The translations under genes were made by a program, and so were the position numbers. Of a DNA stretch of 64,000 nucleotides, positions 51,801-59,283 are shown piece after piece (the first letter of the stretch is position 1; each line of letters opens with the position of its first letter). Under the pieces are notes generated by a model, which made no database searches, had not been told where the DNA came from, and saw nothing but the letters and a program-made list of their open reading frames with translations. Source of the stretch: Pseudoflavonifractor sp. MSJ-37 (GTDB lineage: Bacteria > Bacillota > Clostridia > Oscillospirales > Oscillospiraceae); the NCBI RefSeq assembly GCF_018917965.1, contig NZ_JAHLPP010000006.1, forward strand, positions 89,085 through 153,084. The letters are read 5' to 3'.

Positions 51801-54800
51801 TCCATGTGGTCATAGATGCCATAGCTCTTCGTGTGGGTGTCGTTCTTGTTGGTGCGGAGCGGACCGGCCTCGGCCGCGAAGATGCTGCCGCTGGCCGTCG
51901 TGCCGTAAGCGATCATCCGGGCGTCTGCCCGATGGGACTCCTCACGCCCCTTATTGAAGGAGACGTTTCCTCCGGTACCGGGGAACGCAGTGCCACTCGT
52001 AAGGGACGCGCCCCGCTCCGTCAGGGACCATCGGTCCAGGAAGTAGTAGTTGTCGCCCACCTTTTGAGTCACGTCCAGGGTAGCCGGCCGGCTGCTACTG
52101 CCGGACATCGAAACGATCTCGGTGTCGTTGTCGGTCGAGTCGAAGATCGACGTGGAGAAGCAGTTCTGGATATAGGTGTTTTGGCTCACGTCCCCATAGC
52201 GGTCTCCAAAAATACCGCCCCGGAAGCTTCCGCCGGACAGCCCTCTGGCGTAGTTCCGGCACCGGTCGATGTTCAGGATGATGTTCTTGGTGGACTGGGC
52301 GATCTTTCCGCTTTCCGAGGACGCGTCGTCCGCGGAGAAGAAGCCCACGATGCCGGAAGCCATGGAGGAGGAGTAGATCTCCACGCCCTGACCGTTGACA
52401 CAGCCCACCACATTGATGGTGAAGCTCTGCCCGCCGTCGGCAGTGTTGGACTTATAGGCGGTCACGTTGCCCAGGATGCCGGCGCTGTCATTGGCTCCGC
52501 TGCCTCTGCTGCCGTTGGCCAGATACATACTGCCGTGGTTCTGGCAGTCTACGATGTTGAAAGCCTGACCAGAGGAGGCGTGGTAGAGCTGGGCCACGAT
52601 GCCGCCGGAAGCGCCCACCCAAGCCGTATGATAGGTGGTCTGGAGACTGCCGTAATTATAGCAGTCCAGGATCGTGCCGCCGTTGGCGGTCCACTGTCCC
52701 ACCACACCGCCGGCGTAGTTGCCCCGGTAACAGTAGACCATGCCATAGTTCACGCAGCCCTGGATCGTCCAGGTGGCGGTGGTCTGGTCCATCTGGTTGC
52801 CGATGATGCCGCCGGCGAAGCGGTCGGTCAGATCCGTCGAGGTCCAGCGGCCCACGAAGGCCCGGTTCAGGAGGAAGGACAGGTCCTTCTCGCTCTCGTT
52901 CATGCCGATGATGCCGCCGGTGCCCACGCCGATGCTGGGGGACCTGTTGATCAGCAGCCAGTTGCCGCTGGCGCACTTCGTCAGCTCACCGCTGGGAGCG
53001 TTGTAGCCTGTGATGCCGCCCAGGGTGCCGTTCCCGGTGATCTTCATCTGGGCGGACCGGCCAGCCGTCAGCGATCTGCCTCCGGCGTAGGAGAGCGCAT
53101 CGATCTCTTTGTTGTTCTGCGTTTCCACCCGGCCGGTATCCGGGACGATGTTCCGCGTTTCGATGTTGGCCAGCAGGGTACTGACCTTCTCCACGCCGTC
53201 CATGAGCCTGGCGGTCCCAGCGTCGCCGGACCGCTCGATCGTGCCCTTGTTGTAGCCGGTCACGCCGCCCACCATGCCGTAGCCCACGGTGATGGTCGTC
53301 CTGTGCGCATCGTCGGTCTCGTCCGAGAGGGTGCAGCCCCGGATGAGGCCGGTGGTCTCGTTCTTGCCGGCGATGCCGCCCATATGGGAGGCCAGAGCCT
53401 CCTTCTGCTCGGCAGTGCTGGTAGAGGTGGCGGTATACACGCCGGCGGCCGTCAGGGTCAGGCCGGACACGGAGCAGTCCTCCAGCGTACCGGCGTTCCA
53501 GCCGGCGATGCCGCCGTAGCAGCTGCCCGCCGCGCCCTTGGACTCCCGGATCTCACCGGAGTAGACGCAGGACCGCACAGTCCCCGCCGTGGAGACACCG
53601 TTCTCCGTGCGGACCTCATTCCGGCCCACCACGCCGCCCAGATACTGATAGTTGGAGAAGTCCTTGAAGCTGGAGACGACCGTCACGTCCACGACGGTGC
53701 CGCCCTCGTTCCGGCCCACGGCGCCGCCCACGGTGAGGGTGCCGTTGACCATGTACCGGGGCTGGAAGCGCACCGTGGTGGAGGCGGAGCCGGTCTCATC
53801 GCCTACGGTGCCCCGGTCGAGGCCCGTCACCGCCCCCAGGACCTTCGCGGTCCCTGAGATGGTCACGTTCCCGTCCGTAGGCGCACTGCCCACGATCACG
53901 CCGCCCTCGTGGTTCACAGCGCACACCGCGCCGCTCTCCTCCACGCCCAGACTGCGGATCTGGACAGAGGCCACGCCGCAGTTCTGGATGGTGCCATAGT
54001 TCTCGCTGGCTACGCCGCCGGCATAGCCGGCGCTGGCGGTGACGGAGCCGCTGTTGGAGCAGTGGTCCAGGGCACTGCCGGCCCAGGCCACGCCCACGAT
54101 GCCGCCGGCCGCGTTCTTGTCGGCCATGACGGCGCCCGTGTTCTGGACATAGGACAGGATGGCATCCCCGCCCTCCTGCGCGCCAACCACGCCGCCGGCC
54201 TCGCCATTGGCGGCCCGGACCAGCTTGGCGGAGCTGATCAGCCAGGCATCCTTCGTCCCGCTCAGCGCGCCCTTGTTGATGCCGGCGATGCCGCCCACCT
54301 TCCGGTCGCCCCGGATCGTGAGCCCGCTGTCGGCGGCGGTGATGCCGCCGGTGCCCGCGATCCGGAGCGTGCCCCGCGCGGTGTTCACGCCGATCAGGCC
54401 GCCCACGCCGGAGCCGGAGCCCCGGACGGTCCGGTCCTTCCCGGCGGAGACGCTCTGGGAATAGACCAGCGCGCCGCCGCTTCGGCCGATCGTGCCGCCC
54501 ACGGCGCTCCCGCCGGTGACGTTGGCGCTGCTGACGCAGTCCCGCACGGTGCCGCCGGTCATGTTCCAGCCCACGATGCCGCCGGTCGTATCCCGTCCGG
54601 TGACGGTACGGCCCTGCTCGGTGGCGCAGTTCTGGACCGTTCCGTGGACATAGGACACCTTATCGTCTCCGGAGCCGTATTCGATGTCGCCGGTGCTACC
54701 CACGTTGAGGCCTACGATGCCGCCCACATAGTCCTGAGCGGCGCTGCCCATGCTCCCCTTGAGGACGCAGTCGAGGACCAGGCCCTCATTCAGGCCCACG

Positions 54801-57800
54801 ATGCCGCCCAGGGCGGTGTGTCCATTCATGGCGCCGGTGTTGGTGCAGTGGTCGATCACATGGTCGGGACCGTTGACGCCGATCACGCCGCCCACGATGG
54901 AGGCCCGGAGCGTGTCTCCCTCCCCCAGCTCGGCGCGGAGGTCCGCGACGGCCTCCGTATAGCCGCCCTCGTCCAGATAGGCCGCCACGTCCACGCCTTT
55001 GGCCAGCGTGCTGTCGGCGAACTCTCCGGCGGCGGGCTGGTCGAAGGTGCCCTTGTTCCAGCAGTCCTTCAGGATCAGGAAACTGCCCTGATCCGCATAG
55101 CCCACGATGCCGCCGGCATAGGCATAGGCCCGGATGGCCATGTCGTTGACCGGGACAGCGGTGGTCTCGATGCCGGTGCCCTTCACCGTCAGTCTGTGAT
55201 CATTGTTCGAGGTCAGGAAGCCGTCCGCTTTGGCCGTTTTGGGGATGTTGGCGCCATCGGCCACGGCAGGCAGGTAGTGATGCCGGGTCCCCTCGTCCAT
55301 CAGCTCCATCAGCAGGGAGCGGCCGGCGGGGAGCTGACCGGCGGAATAGCTCCGATAGTAGCCGATCAGACCGCCGCAGTAGGCCTCTGCCGTGATGCTG
55401 CCCAGGCTGGTGACCCGGATGCCGTCGATGGTCCGGTCCTGAGAGAGGTCCACCACGCTGGCGCCGACCGCGCCGCCCACATAGAAGCGGCCCTTGACGC
55501 TCCTTGGCTGGACAGTATAGCTCTGACCCAGCATCTCCTCAGAGGCGTTCAGGCCGATCAGGCCGCCCACGCAGTCGCCGCTGGCGGCCACCCGGCCGCT
55601 CAGGAGGGTATATGCCACATCGATGGTGCCGCCGGCGTCGTTGAAGCCCACCAGACCGCCCACGAAGTTCCGGCCCACCACGATGCCGGAGACGCTCCGG
55701 GTGGTGATGACGCCATCCTCATCCCGGAACTGGATCCTGCCGCTGTTGTAGCCCGCCAGACCGCCAGCGCAGTCGCCTGCGGCCTCCCAGTCCAGCACCA
55801 TGCGGTAGATCTTGTCCGAGGTATCGGAGACATAGCTGGCGCAGTCCTTGACGGTGGGGACCTGAGTCGGACCGTCCATGGTCTCCACCGCCACGTTCGC
55901 GCCCACGATACCGCCGATGTACTTGCCATAGCCCGCGGCCACGCCGGTGTTGACGCACCGCTCGATGGTGGACTCGCCCCGGTTCTCGCCCACGATGCCG
56001 CCTACGTAGTCATAGCCGATCACATAGCTGGCGTTGGTGGTGACGCTGATGCTCTGGGCCTGGATCATGTCGCTCAGGGAGCTCCCCGAGCCGACCAGAC
56101 CGCCCACGATGCCGCCCACATAGTCCCGGCCCAGCACATAGCCGCCGGACTGGGTGGCGCAGTCCCGGACGAGGCTGCCGCTGCCGTAGCCCATGATACC
56201 GCCCACATAGCGTCCCTTGAGTTTGTCCTTGTCGGCCACAGTATAGGCATAGCCCTGCGCCTGACCGGAACGGCTGGTGCACTTCTCCAGCACAGTATCG
56301 ACCGCATAGCCGACCACGCCGCCGATATAGTGTCCCGTGTCCCCATCCGAGGCAGAGGCATCGGCGCTGGAGAGGACCAGGCCCTCGTTGTCACAGTCCA
56401 CCAGATCGGCGCTGTGGACCACCGTGCTCACAGGGGCGGCCCCGTTCACGCAGCCCACGATGCCGCCCACCCGGCGGTCGCCGATGACCTCCGCCTCGTT
56501 GGTGCAGGACTCGACCACAGTGGTGTCGGACAGACGCGCGAAGCCCGCGATGCCGCCCACGCCGTTGCCGCCGCTGGTCCCGGCGGCCTTCAGCGTGCCC
56601 GTGACCGTGCCGGAGACGGTGATGTCCTTCGCCGCGCCGGTCCCGGAGGACAGGTCCAGTACGCCCACCGCGCCGCCCACGCCCAGAGGATCGGCACTGT
56701 TTTGGCTCTCGCTCAGGTCCGCCGCCACACGGACGCCCTCGACGGTGACGCCGCTCAGCGTGCCGGTGCTCTTCCCGGCCACGGCAGCCGCGCCGGTCAG
56801 CTTTTTATGGCCGCCGTCCTCCCCCGCCGTGATGGACACGCCGGGGCTGGTCAGGCGCAGATCCTGGATCGTGCCTTCGTTCTGGGCGAAGAGGCCCAGC
56901 CAGACGCCGTCCGTGGGGATGGAGGCTCGGTCCAGCTCCACGTTGGCGATGGCCGTCTCTCCGGTGAAGAGGCCGGTGAGACGGCTCAGGAGGCTCCCGT
57001 CGGTGCCCCGCAGGGTCTGCGTCTCCCCCAGAGAGGGGATGGTAGGGAAGCTGGGGCCGTCTCCGCCGTGGAGGGCCTTCAGCGTCGTGGCCTCTCCGGC
57101 GGTGGTCTCATAGACCGTCACGCTGTCGCTGGTCCAGTCCAGAGCGCGGGCGGTGACGGTGAAGGTCTGCGTCTCAGCGGCCCCGTCCATATAACGGATG
57201 TTGGACAGGTGCCGGAAGGCGGCGATCCCATAGTCCCCGGTGCTGGAGCCGTCCGCGAACATGGAGTTGGCGGTGTTGGACTGGAGGGCCGTGCTCTGGG
57301 TATACTCACCGGTGAGGCCGCCGGAATAGTCCGGGAACGCCTGCACTGTGGCATAGATGTTCCGGGGCGCGGCCAGCGCGCCGCCGAAGCGGCTGATGCT
57401 GGTGGAGCTGGTCATGGCCGCCGTGCCGGCGCCGTCCTTGGCCAGCGCGTCGATCAGACTGGCCTTCATCATGGCGTCCATGGTCAGGGTGAACCGGCCG
57501 GTGGCGTTGTCATAGGCCAGAGGATAGGCCCACTCGCCGCTCGCCGCTCCTCCGGCGGCCACATCGGTGGACAGATACACCACCTTGCCGTCGCCGCTGA
57601 GCGTGCCCATGCCGGAACGCTTCACCTGAGCGATGGTCAGGAGGGTGTCGTTGGTATCCGCATCGTAGAATTTGACTTCAAAATACACATCGTTATCGCC
57701 GTGGGCGGAGTTGCTGGTCCAGTTGAGGGTCAGGGCCTCGCTGTTGACCAGGCTGATGGAGCGGATCTTGAGCTTGGTCTGCTCCAGATCCACCACATTG

Positions 57801-58378
57801 GCCACGTCATCCACCGAATAATAGCCCAGACGCTCCGTCCGGCGGGTGTCATAGCTCCGGTCCGCCATGCTCAGCACGGAGACGCTCTCCGGCGACGTGT
57901 CGTAGGTCAGCGCCGTACAGGCCGTCCCATAAAAAACAGAATAGACCTGTCCGGACTCCACGTCGATCTCCACACAGATCGCTGCGTCCAGCAGGCTCTT
58001 GTCATAGGTGTCCTCTTCCAGAAGCTGGGCCACGATGGCTCCGTCGCCGGACAGGGCGCCGGAGCTATACTCCCCCGCGTCCAGCCGCAGACCGTAGATC
58101 CGGCCCCGCGGGGCGTTCGGATCGGAGAAGACCGCCTCGGTGCCCTCCTCCTTCACCCGGAGGGCCAGCTCCTCCCAAGTACCACCCGTGCGGCGGTAGG
58201 TCAGGGCGGACTCCGCCGAGAGGTACATGGTCTTGGCGTAGGACTCGTTCCGGCGGAACTGGGCCAGATGGATATAGGCCGTCAGGTTCGGCACCGCGAT
58301 GGCCGCCAAAATGCTCAGGATGACGAGGACCACCGTCAGCTCCACCAGCGTGAAGCCCTTCTTCTTCATTCCGCGCAC
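48806..58378 (-). CDS. Giant prepilin-like adhesin with GLUG-like repeats (3190 aa)
   Basis: One uninterrupted frame of 3190 codons. The N-terminus is a class III-type prepilin leader (MRGMKKKG) followed by FTLVELTVVLVILSILAAIAVP, with Glu at +5, so it should be processed by the locus peptidase and enter the pilus. From about residue 580 to 2070 come roughly three dozen GLUG-like repeats (variants of VGGIVGYN and CGGLIGY, with NxG and Cys-containing strands between), expected to form an elongated beta-solenoid. The last ~900 residues contain several FN3-like beta domains. No LPXTG or SLH motif is present. The likely start is the GTG at 58378 with GGAGG eight bases upstream; an ATG three codons in is the alternative. 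First gene behind the c-di-GMP riboswitch. Confidence 0.88.
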   Translation of the reverse strand: MRGMKKKGFTLVELTVVLVILSILAAIAVPNLTAYIHLAQFRRNESYAKTMYLSAESALTYRRTGGTWEELALRVKEEGTEAVFSDPNAPRGRIYGLRLDAGEYSSGALSGDGAIVAQLLEEDTYDKSLLDAAICVEIDVESGQVYSVFYGTACTALTYDTSPESVSVLSMADRSYDTRRTERLGYYSVDDVANVVDLEQTKLKIRSISLVNSEALTLNWTSNSAHGDNDVYFEVKFYDADTNDTLLTIAQVKRSGMGTLSGDGKVVYLSTDVAAGGAASGEWAYPLAYDNATGRFTLTMDAMMKASLIDALAKDGAGTAAMTSSTSISRFGGALAAPRNIYATVQAFPDYSGGLTGEYTQSTALQSNTANSMFADGSSTGDYGIAAFRHLSNIRYMDGAAETQTFTVTARALDWTSDSVTVYETTAGEATTLKALHGGDGPSFPTIPSLGETQTLRGTDGSLLSRLTGLFTGETAIANVELDRASIPTDGVWLGLFAQNEGTIQDLRLTSPGVSITAGEDGGHKKLTGAAAVAGKSTGTLSGVTVEGVRVAADLSESQNSADPLGVGGAVGVLDLSSGTGAAKDITVSGTVTGTLKAAGTSGGNGVGGIAGFARLSDTTVVESCTNEAEVIGDRRVGGIVGCVNGAAPVSTVVHSADLVDCDNEGLVLSSADASASDGDTGHYIGGVVGYAVDTVLEKCTSRSGQAQGYAYTVADKDKLKGRYVGGIMGYGSGSLVRDCATQSGGYVLGRDYVGGIVGGLVGSGSSLSDMIQAQSISVTTNASYVIGYDYVGGIVGENRGESTIERCVNTGVAAGYGKYIGGIVGANVAVETMDGPTQVPTVKDCASYVSDTSDKIYRMVLDWEAAGDCAGGLAGYNSGRIQFRDEDGVITTRSVSGIVVGRNFVGGLVGFNDAGGTIDVAYTLLSGRVAASGDCVGGLIGLNASEEMLGQSYTVQPRSVKGRFYVGGAVGASVVDLSQDRTIDGIRVTSLGSITAEAYCGGLIGYYRSYSAGQLPAGRSLLMELMDEGTRHHYLPAVADGANIPKTAKADGFLTSNNDHRLTVKGTGIETTAVPVNDMAIRAYAYAGGIVGYADQGSFLILKDCWNKGTFDQPAAGEFADSTLAKGVDVAAYLDEGGYTEAVADLRAELGEGDTLRASIVGGVIGVNGPDHVIDHCTNTGAMNGHTALGGIVGLNEGLVLDCVLKGSMGSAAQDYVGGIVGLNVGSTGDIEYGSGDDKVSYVHGTVQNCATEQGRTVTGRDTTGGIVGWNMTGGTVRDCVSSANVTGGSAVGGTIGRSGGALVYSQSVSAGKDRTVRGSGSGVGGLIGVNTARGTLRIAGTGGITAADSGLTIRGDRKVGGIAGINKGALSGTKDAWLISSAKLVRAANGEAGGVVGAQEGGDAILSYVQNTGAVMADKNAAGGIVGVAWAGSALDHCSNSGSVTASAGYAGGVASENYGTIQNCGVASVQIRSLGVEESGAVCAVNHEGGVIVGSAPTDGNVTISGTAKVLGAVTGLDRGTVGDETGSASTTVRFQPRYMVNGTLTVGGAVGRNEGGTVVDVTVVSSFKDFSNYQYLGGVVGRNEVRTENGVSTAGTVRSCVYSGEIRESKGAAGSCYGGIAGWNAGTLEDCSVSGLTLTAAGVYTATSTSTAEQKEALASHMGGIAGKNETTGLIRGCTLSDETDDAHRTTITVGYGMVGGVTGYNKGTIERSGDAGTARLMDGVEKVSTLLANIETRNIVPDTGRVETQNNKEIDALSYAGGRSLTAGRSAQMKITGNGTLGGITGYNAPSGELTKCASGNWLLINRSPSIGVGTGGIIGMNESEKDLSFLLNRAFVGRWTSTDLTDRFAGGIIGNQMDQTTATWTIQGCVNYGMVYCYRGNYAGGVVGQWTANGGTILDCYNYGSLQTTYHTAWVGASGGIVAQLYHASSGQAFNIVDCQNHGSMYLANGSRGSGANDSAGILGNVTAYKSNTADGGQSFTINVVGCVNGQGVEIYSSSMASGIVGFFSADDASSESGKIAQSTKNIILNIDRCRNYARGLSGGSFRGGIFGDRYGDVSQNTYIQNCFSTSIFDSTDNDTEIVSMSGSSSRPATLDVTQKVGDNYYFLDRWSLTERGASLTSGTAFPGTGGNVSFNKGREESHRADARMIAYGTTASGSIFAAEAGPLRTNKNDTHTKSYGIYDHMDQSNSYITGGGNLIKSRYNGQEVVGGRILFYLPSEPYGRIQSLDSNGSFLSSLKNEDSWSIDRYVKSGYMKGLESLVSGPSGAQMAVPQKVELAESDAGFTVTITDASRPLYYEGVVETADGKELLSGLRFFPTEKGQGGWVSETQPHQSGVTTGHFQLPEELRKETAGKEIVVKVRAVSIDEDVAPSEWTSRGLTNTTVLPDPAIRIQLYNYNFSTSHSEYVYCYTLEDLDAFQAFDGWAVKLEINGQTRTLDAQNTAAYIDGQGVQELKLTASAGTANGVTPNPVVTTVSTYTPNRATNYKPDATLQSLTAQISGDTLEDLTITGGLTVREPSVNTPPVYRVELVGEIGGTTVTFAYEDVLAAAGSTVNATFRDLPRQIFEASDLRLRAWYAASGLGPVYAYGDGLGRFNNAEAAARDTIRTYRDDGTYTDQIQYSMVLWEKDSKWDSFYKHDCFKETALSLKALPAPELSDTAERELIDGSLSYTFSWDQDKPAATYTDARYQVELIGVTADGARVTIPTGEAYPGETAKSFTIAADSWSFPAVELTVGRIGDAARNEIGLSTTKTYAVQQRLERPGQPTVDNPDINELVYRISWPAITDETGCGSYQIWLQTAGGAAAKLGDPVPAAGAAQYEAERDLSAYAGQEVTLYLVAQSNSAAYADSPNGVSYSLTVPQRIGVPTVTWGYSWTDDLDTPTPAADFRSGGLSVTVTPDAGSLPPGGSTYLIRAVITDADGDKLADWPDEGVEAMAADRNDVYHQSLTGLTTRWAGQYIQFQARISSAAGQVSSDWVTSERVRLPAVKLDSPSAVVGQIGRTIPVSVNVKADIDPEEKLWTAEQTTIAWTGVDSADRYDLVLTDKNGGKCQLRITETDTSVPTVEVSADGTVWTGVTPKPDGSWAVTGPIRFSGAYQTDSGAAYAYAYELGTVLQREADGDGTIGYRLILPNVSGLTPSDGQRFALPTEDVAQIAGVSVKADVSGGSQAYVSSDVRELTFR

Positions 58379-58458
58379 GATCCCCGCCTCCTTCCTATCC
58401 GCTTCCGGTCCGGAGCTCTCATGGGACGATCTCCCCGTTCCGTCCTGCCGGACTGGAC

Positions 58459-58509
58459 AAAAAACTGGCTACGCTCCAAGGGTAGACGACTCCCGTGGAT
58501 CGCAGCCAG
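58459..58509 (-). terminator. Riboswitch-controlled intrinsic terminator
   Basis: On the minus strand CTGGCTGCGATCC (58509-58497) pairs at 11 of 13 positions with GGAGCGTAGCCAG (58477-58465), followed by six T. The left arm is the 3' part of the c-di-GMP aptamer, so ligand binding should prevent the terminator from forming (an ON switch). Confidence 0.75.
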
Positions 58510-58590
58510 CCGATCATAGCGGAAGGCCCTGCCTCCGCCTTAGACGCTCAACTTTGCGTCGCCGTCTTTCGACGGCTTTGCCCAATGATC
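58498..58590 (-). promoter_or_regulatory. Cyclic-di-GMP class I (GEMM-I) riboswitch aptamer
   Basis: Read on the minus strand, the diagnostic core is intact: GGGCAAA (58583-58577), a GCCGTC-GAAA-GACGGC hairpin (58576-58561) and GACGCAAAG (58560-58552). A second arm carries CTAAG (58543-58539) and TATG (58518-58515), the two strands of a GAAA-tetraloop receptor, which would dock the GAAA loop as in known structures. The outer stem is short (GATC/GATC). The aptamer lies between promoter and giant gene, about 120 bases before the start codon. The class assignment is from motif recognition; the ON direction is inferred from the overlap with the terminator. The remaining 473-base gap holds only the promoter. 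Confidence 0.92.
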
Positions 58591-58668
58591 TATCGTTACG
58601 ATATGTCCCGGCCGGTCTGTGCTCCGACACTGGAAAGGCCCTCGAAAATCACATATCGATATATAGGT

Positions 58669-58697
58669 AGTGTAGCAAACCGGGCCGGTGATGTCAA
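58669..58697 (-). promoter_or_regulatory. Promoter of the pilus operon
   Basis: On the minus strand a consensus TTGACA (58697-58692), a 17-base spacer and TACACT (58674-58669) direct transcription into the c-di-GMP riboswitch. Confidence 0.82.
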
Positions 58698-58851
58698 GAG
58701 ACCGATGCCCGTTTTCCCTACCGTTCCCATATGTAGGATGCGGACATCCGAGGGGCCGTTCACGAACGCCCTCCCGGTCCACGAGGCTCCGGGGCAGACA
58801 GTTGCTCAGCAATGGACGTCTGGGACGGGACAGCACCCGTCATATCAGGTG

Positions 58852-59205
58852 TCAGTCCAGCGCCCCGATCGACGTCAGAGTCAGCGTCTGCGCCTCCCGC
58901 ACCGCGTCCCAGAGGGGCCTGTCGGCGTCGGCCAGAGCCGCTGGCCCCCGCAGGGCCTCTGTCAGCGCCGCGGCGGTCTTGTAGAGGAGCCCGAAGCCCA
59001 GGTTCTGGGCCACGCCCTTGATGGTGTGGGCCGCCCGGAAGGCGGTGGGCCAGTCCTGGGCCTCCAGCGCGGCGGACAGGCTGGCGTAAGAGGGATCGCC
59101 CGGGTACTTGTGGATGAATTTGCGGATCATGGTCTCGCTGGGCAGCCTCTGCATGGTCTCCTGATAATTTCCACCGATCGCGGTATAGAACTCTTCCAGA
59201 GTCAT
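58852..59205 (-). CDS. Hpt (histidine phosphotransfer) domain protein
   Basis: A 117-residue single Hpt domain. The phosphorylatable His is in AFRAAHTIKGVAQNLGF near residue 61. The ATG at 59205 (TLEEFYTAIGG) matches the usual start of such proteins; an in-frame ATG eight codons upstream has its AGGA too close. Such proteins relay phosphate between a hybrid kinase and a response regulator. Here the regulator is directly upstream, and the hybrid kinase survives only as a pseudogene at 61.7-62.0 kb. Confidence 0.82.
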   Translation of the reverse strand: MTLEEFYTAIGGNYQETMQRLPSETMIRKFIHKYPGDPSYASLSAALEAQDWPTAFRAAHTIKGVAQNLGFGLLYKTAAALTEALRGPAALADADRPLWDAVREAQTLTLTSIGALD

Positions 59206-59283
59206 GTTCGTTCCGACCTTTCTTTCCATATATCCTAAAGAGTAGACTCGGTATCGCTCAAAAAGGGGGCCCGACGGCCTGTA

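Noticed and set aside
48617..58519. Two very long plus-strand reading frames (about 1746 and 1536 codons) opposite the giant adhesin gene.
   Set aside because: They are antisense to a gene with clear prepilin and GLUG motifs, have low-complexity Gly/Ala/His/Arg composition and no recognisable domains. High GC removes stop codons on the opposite strand.
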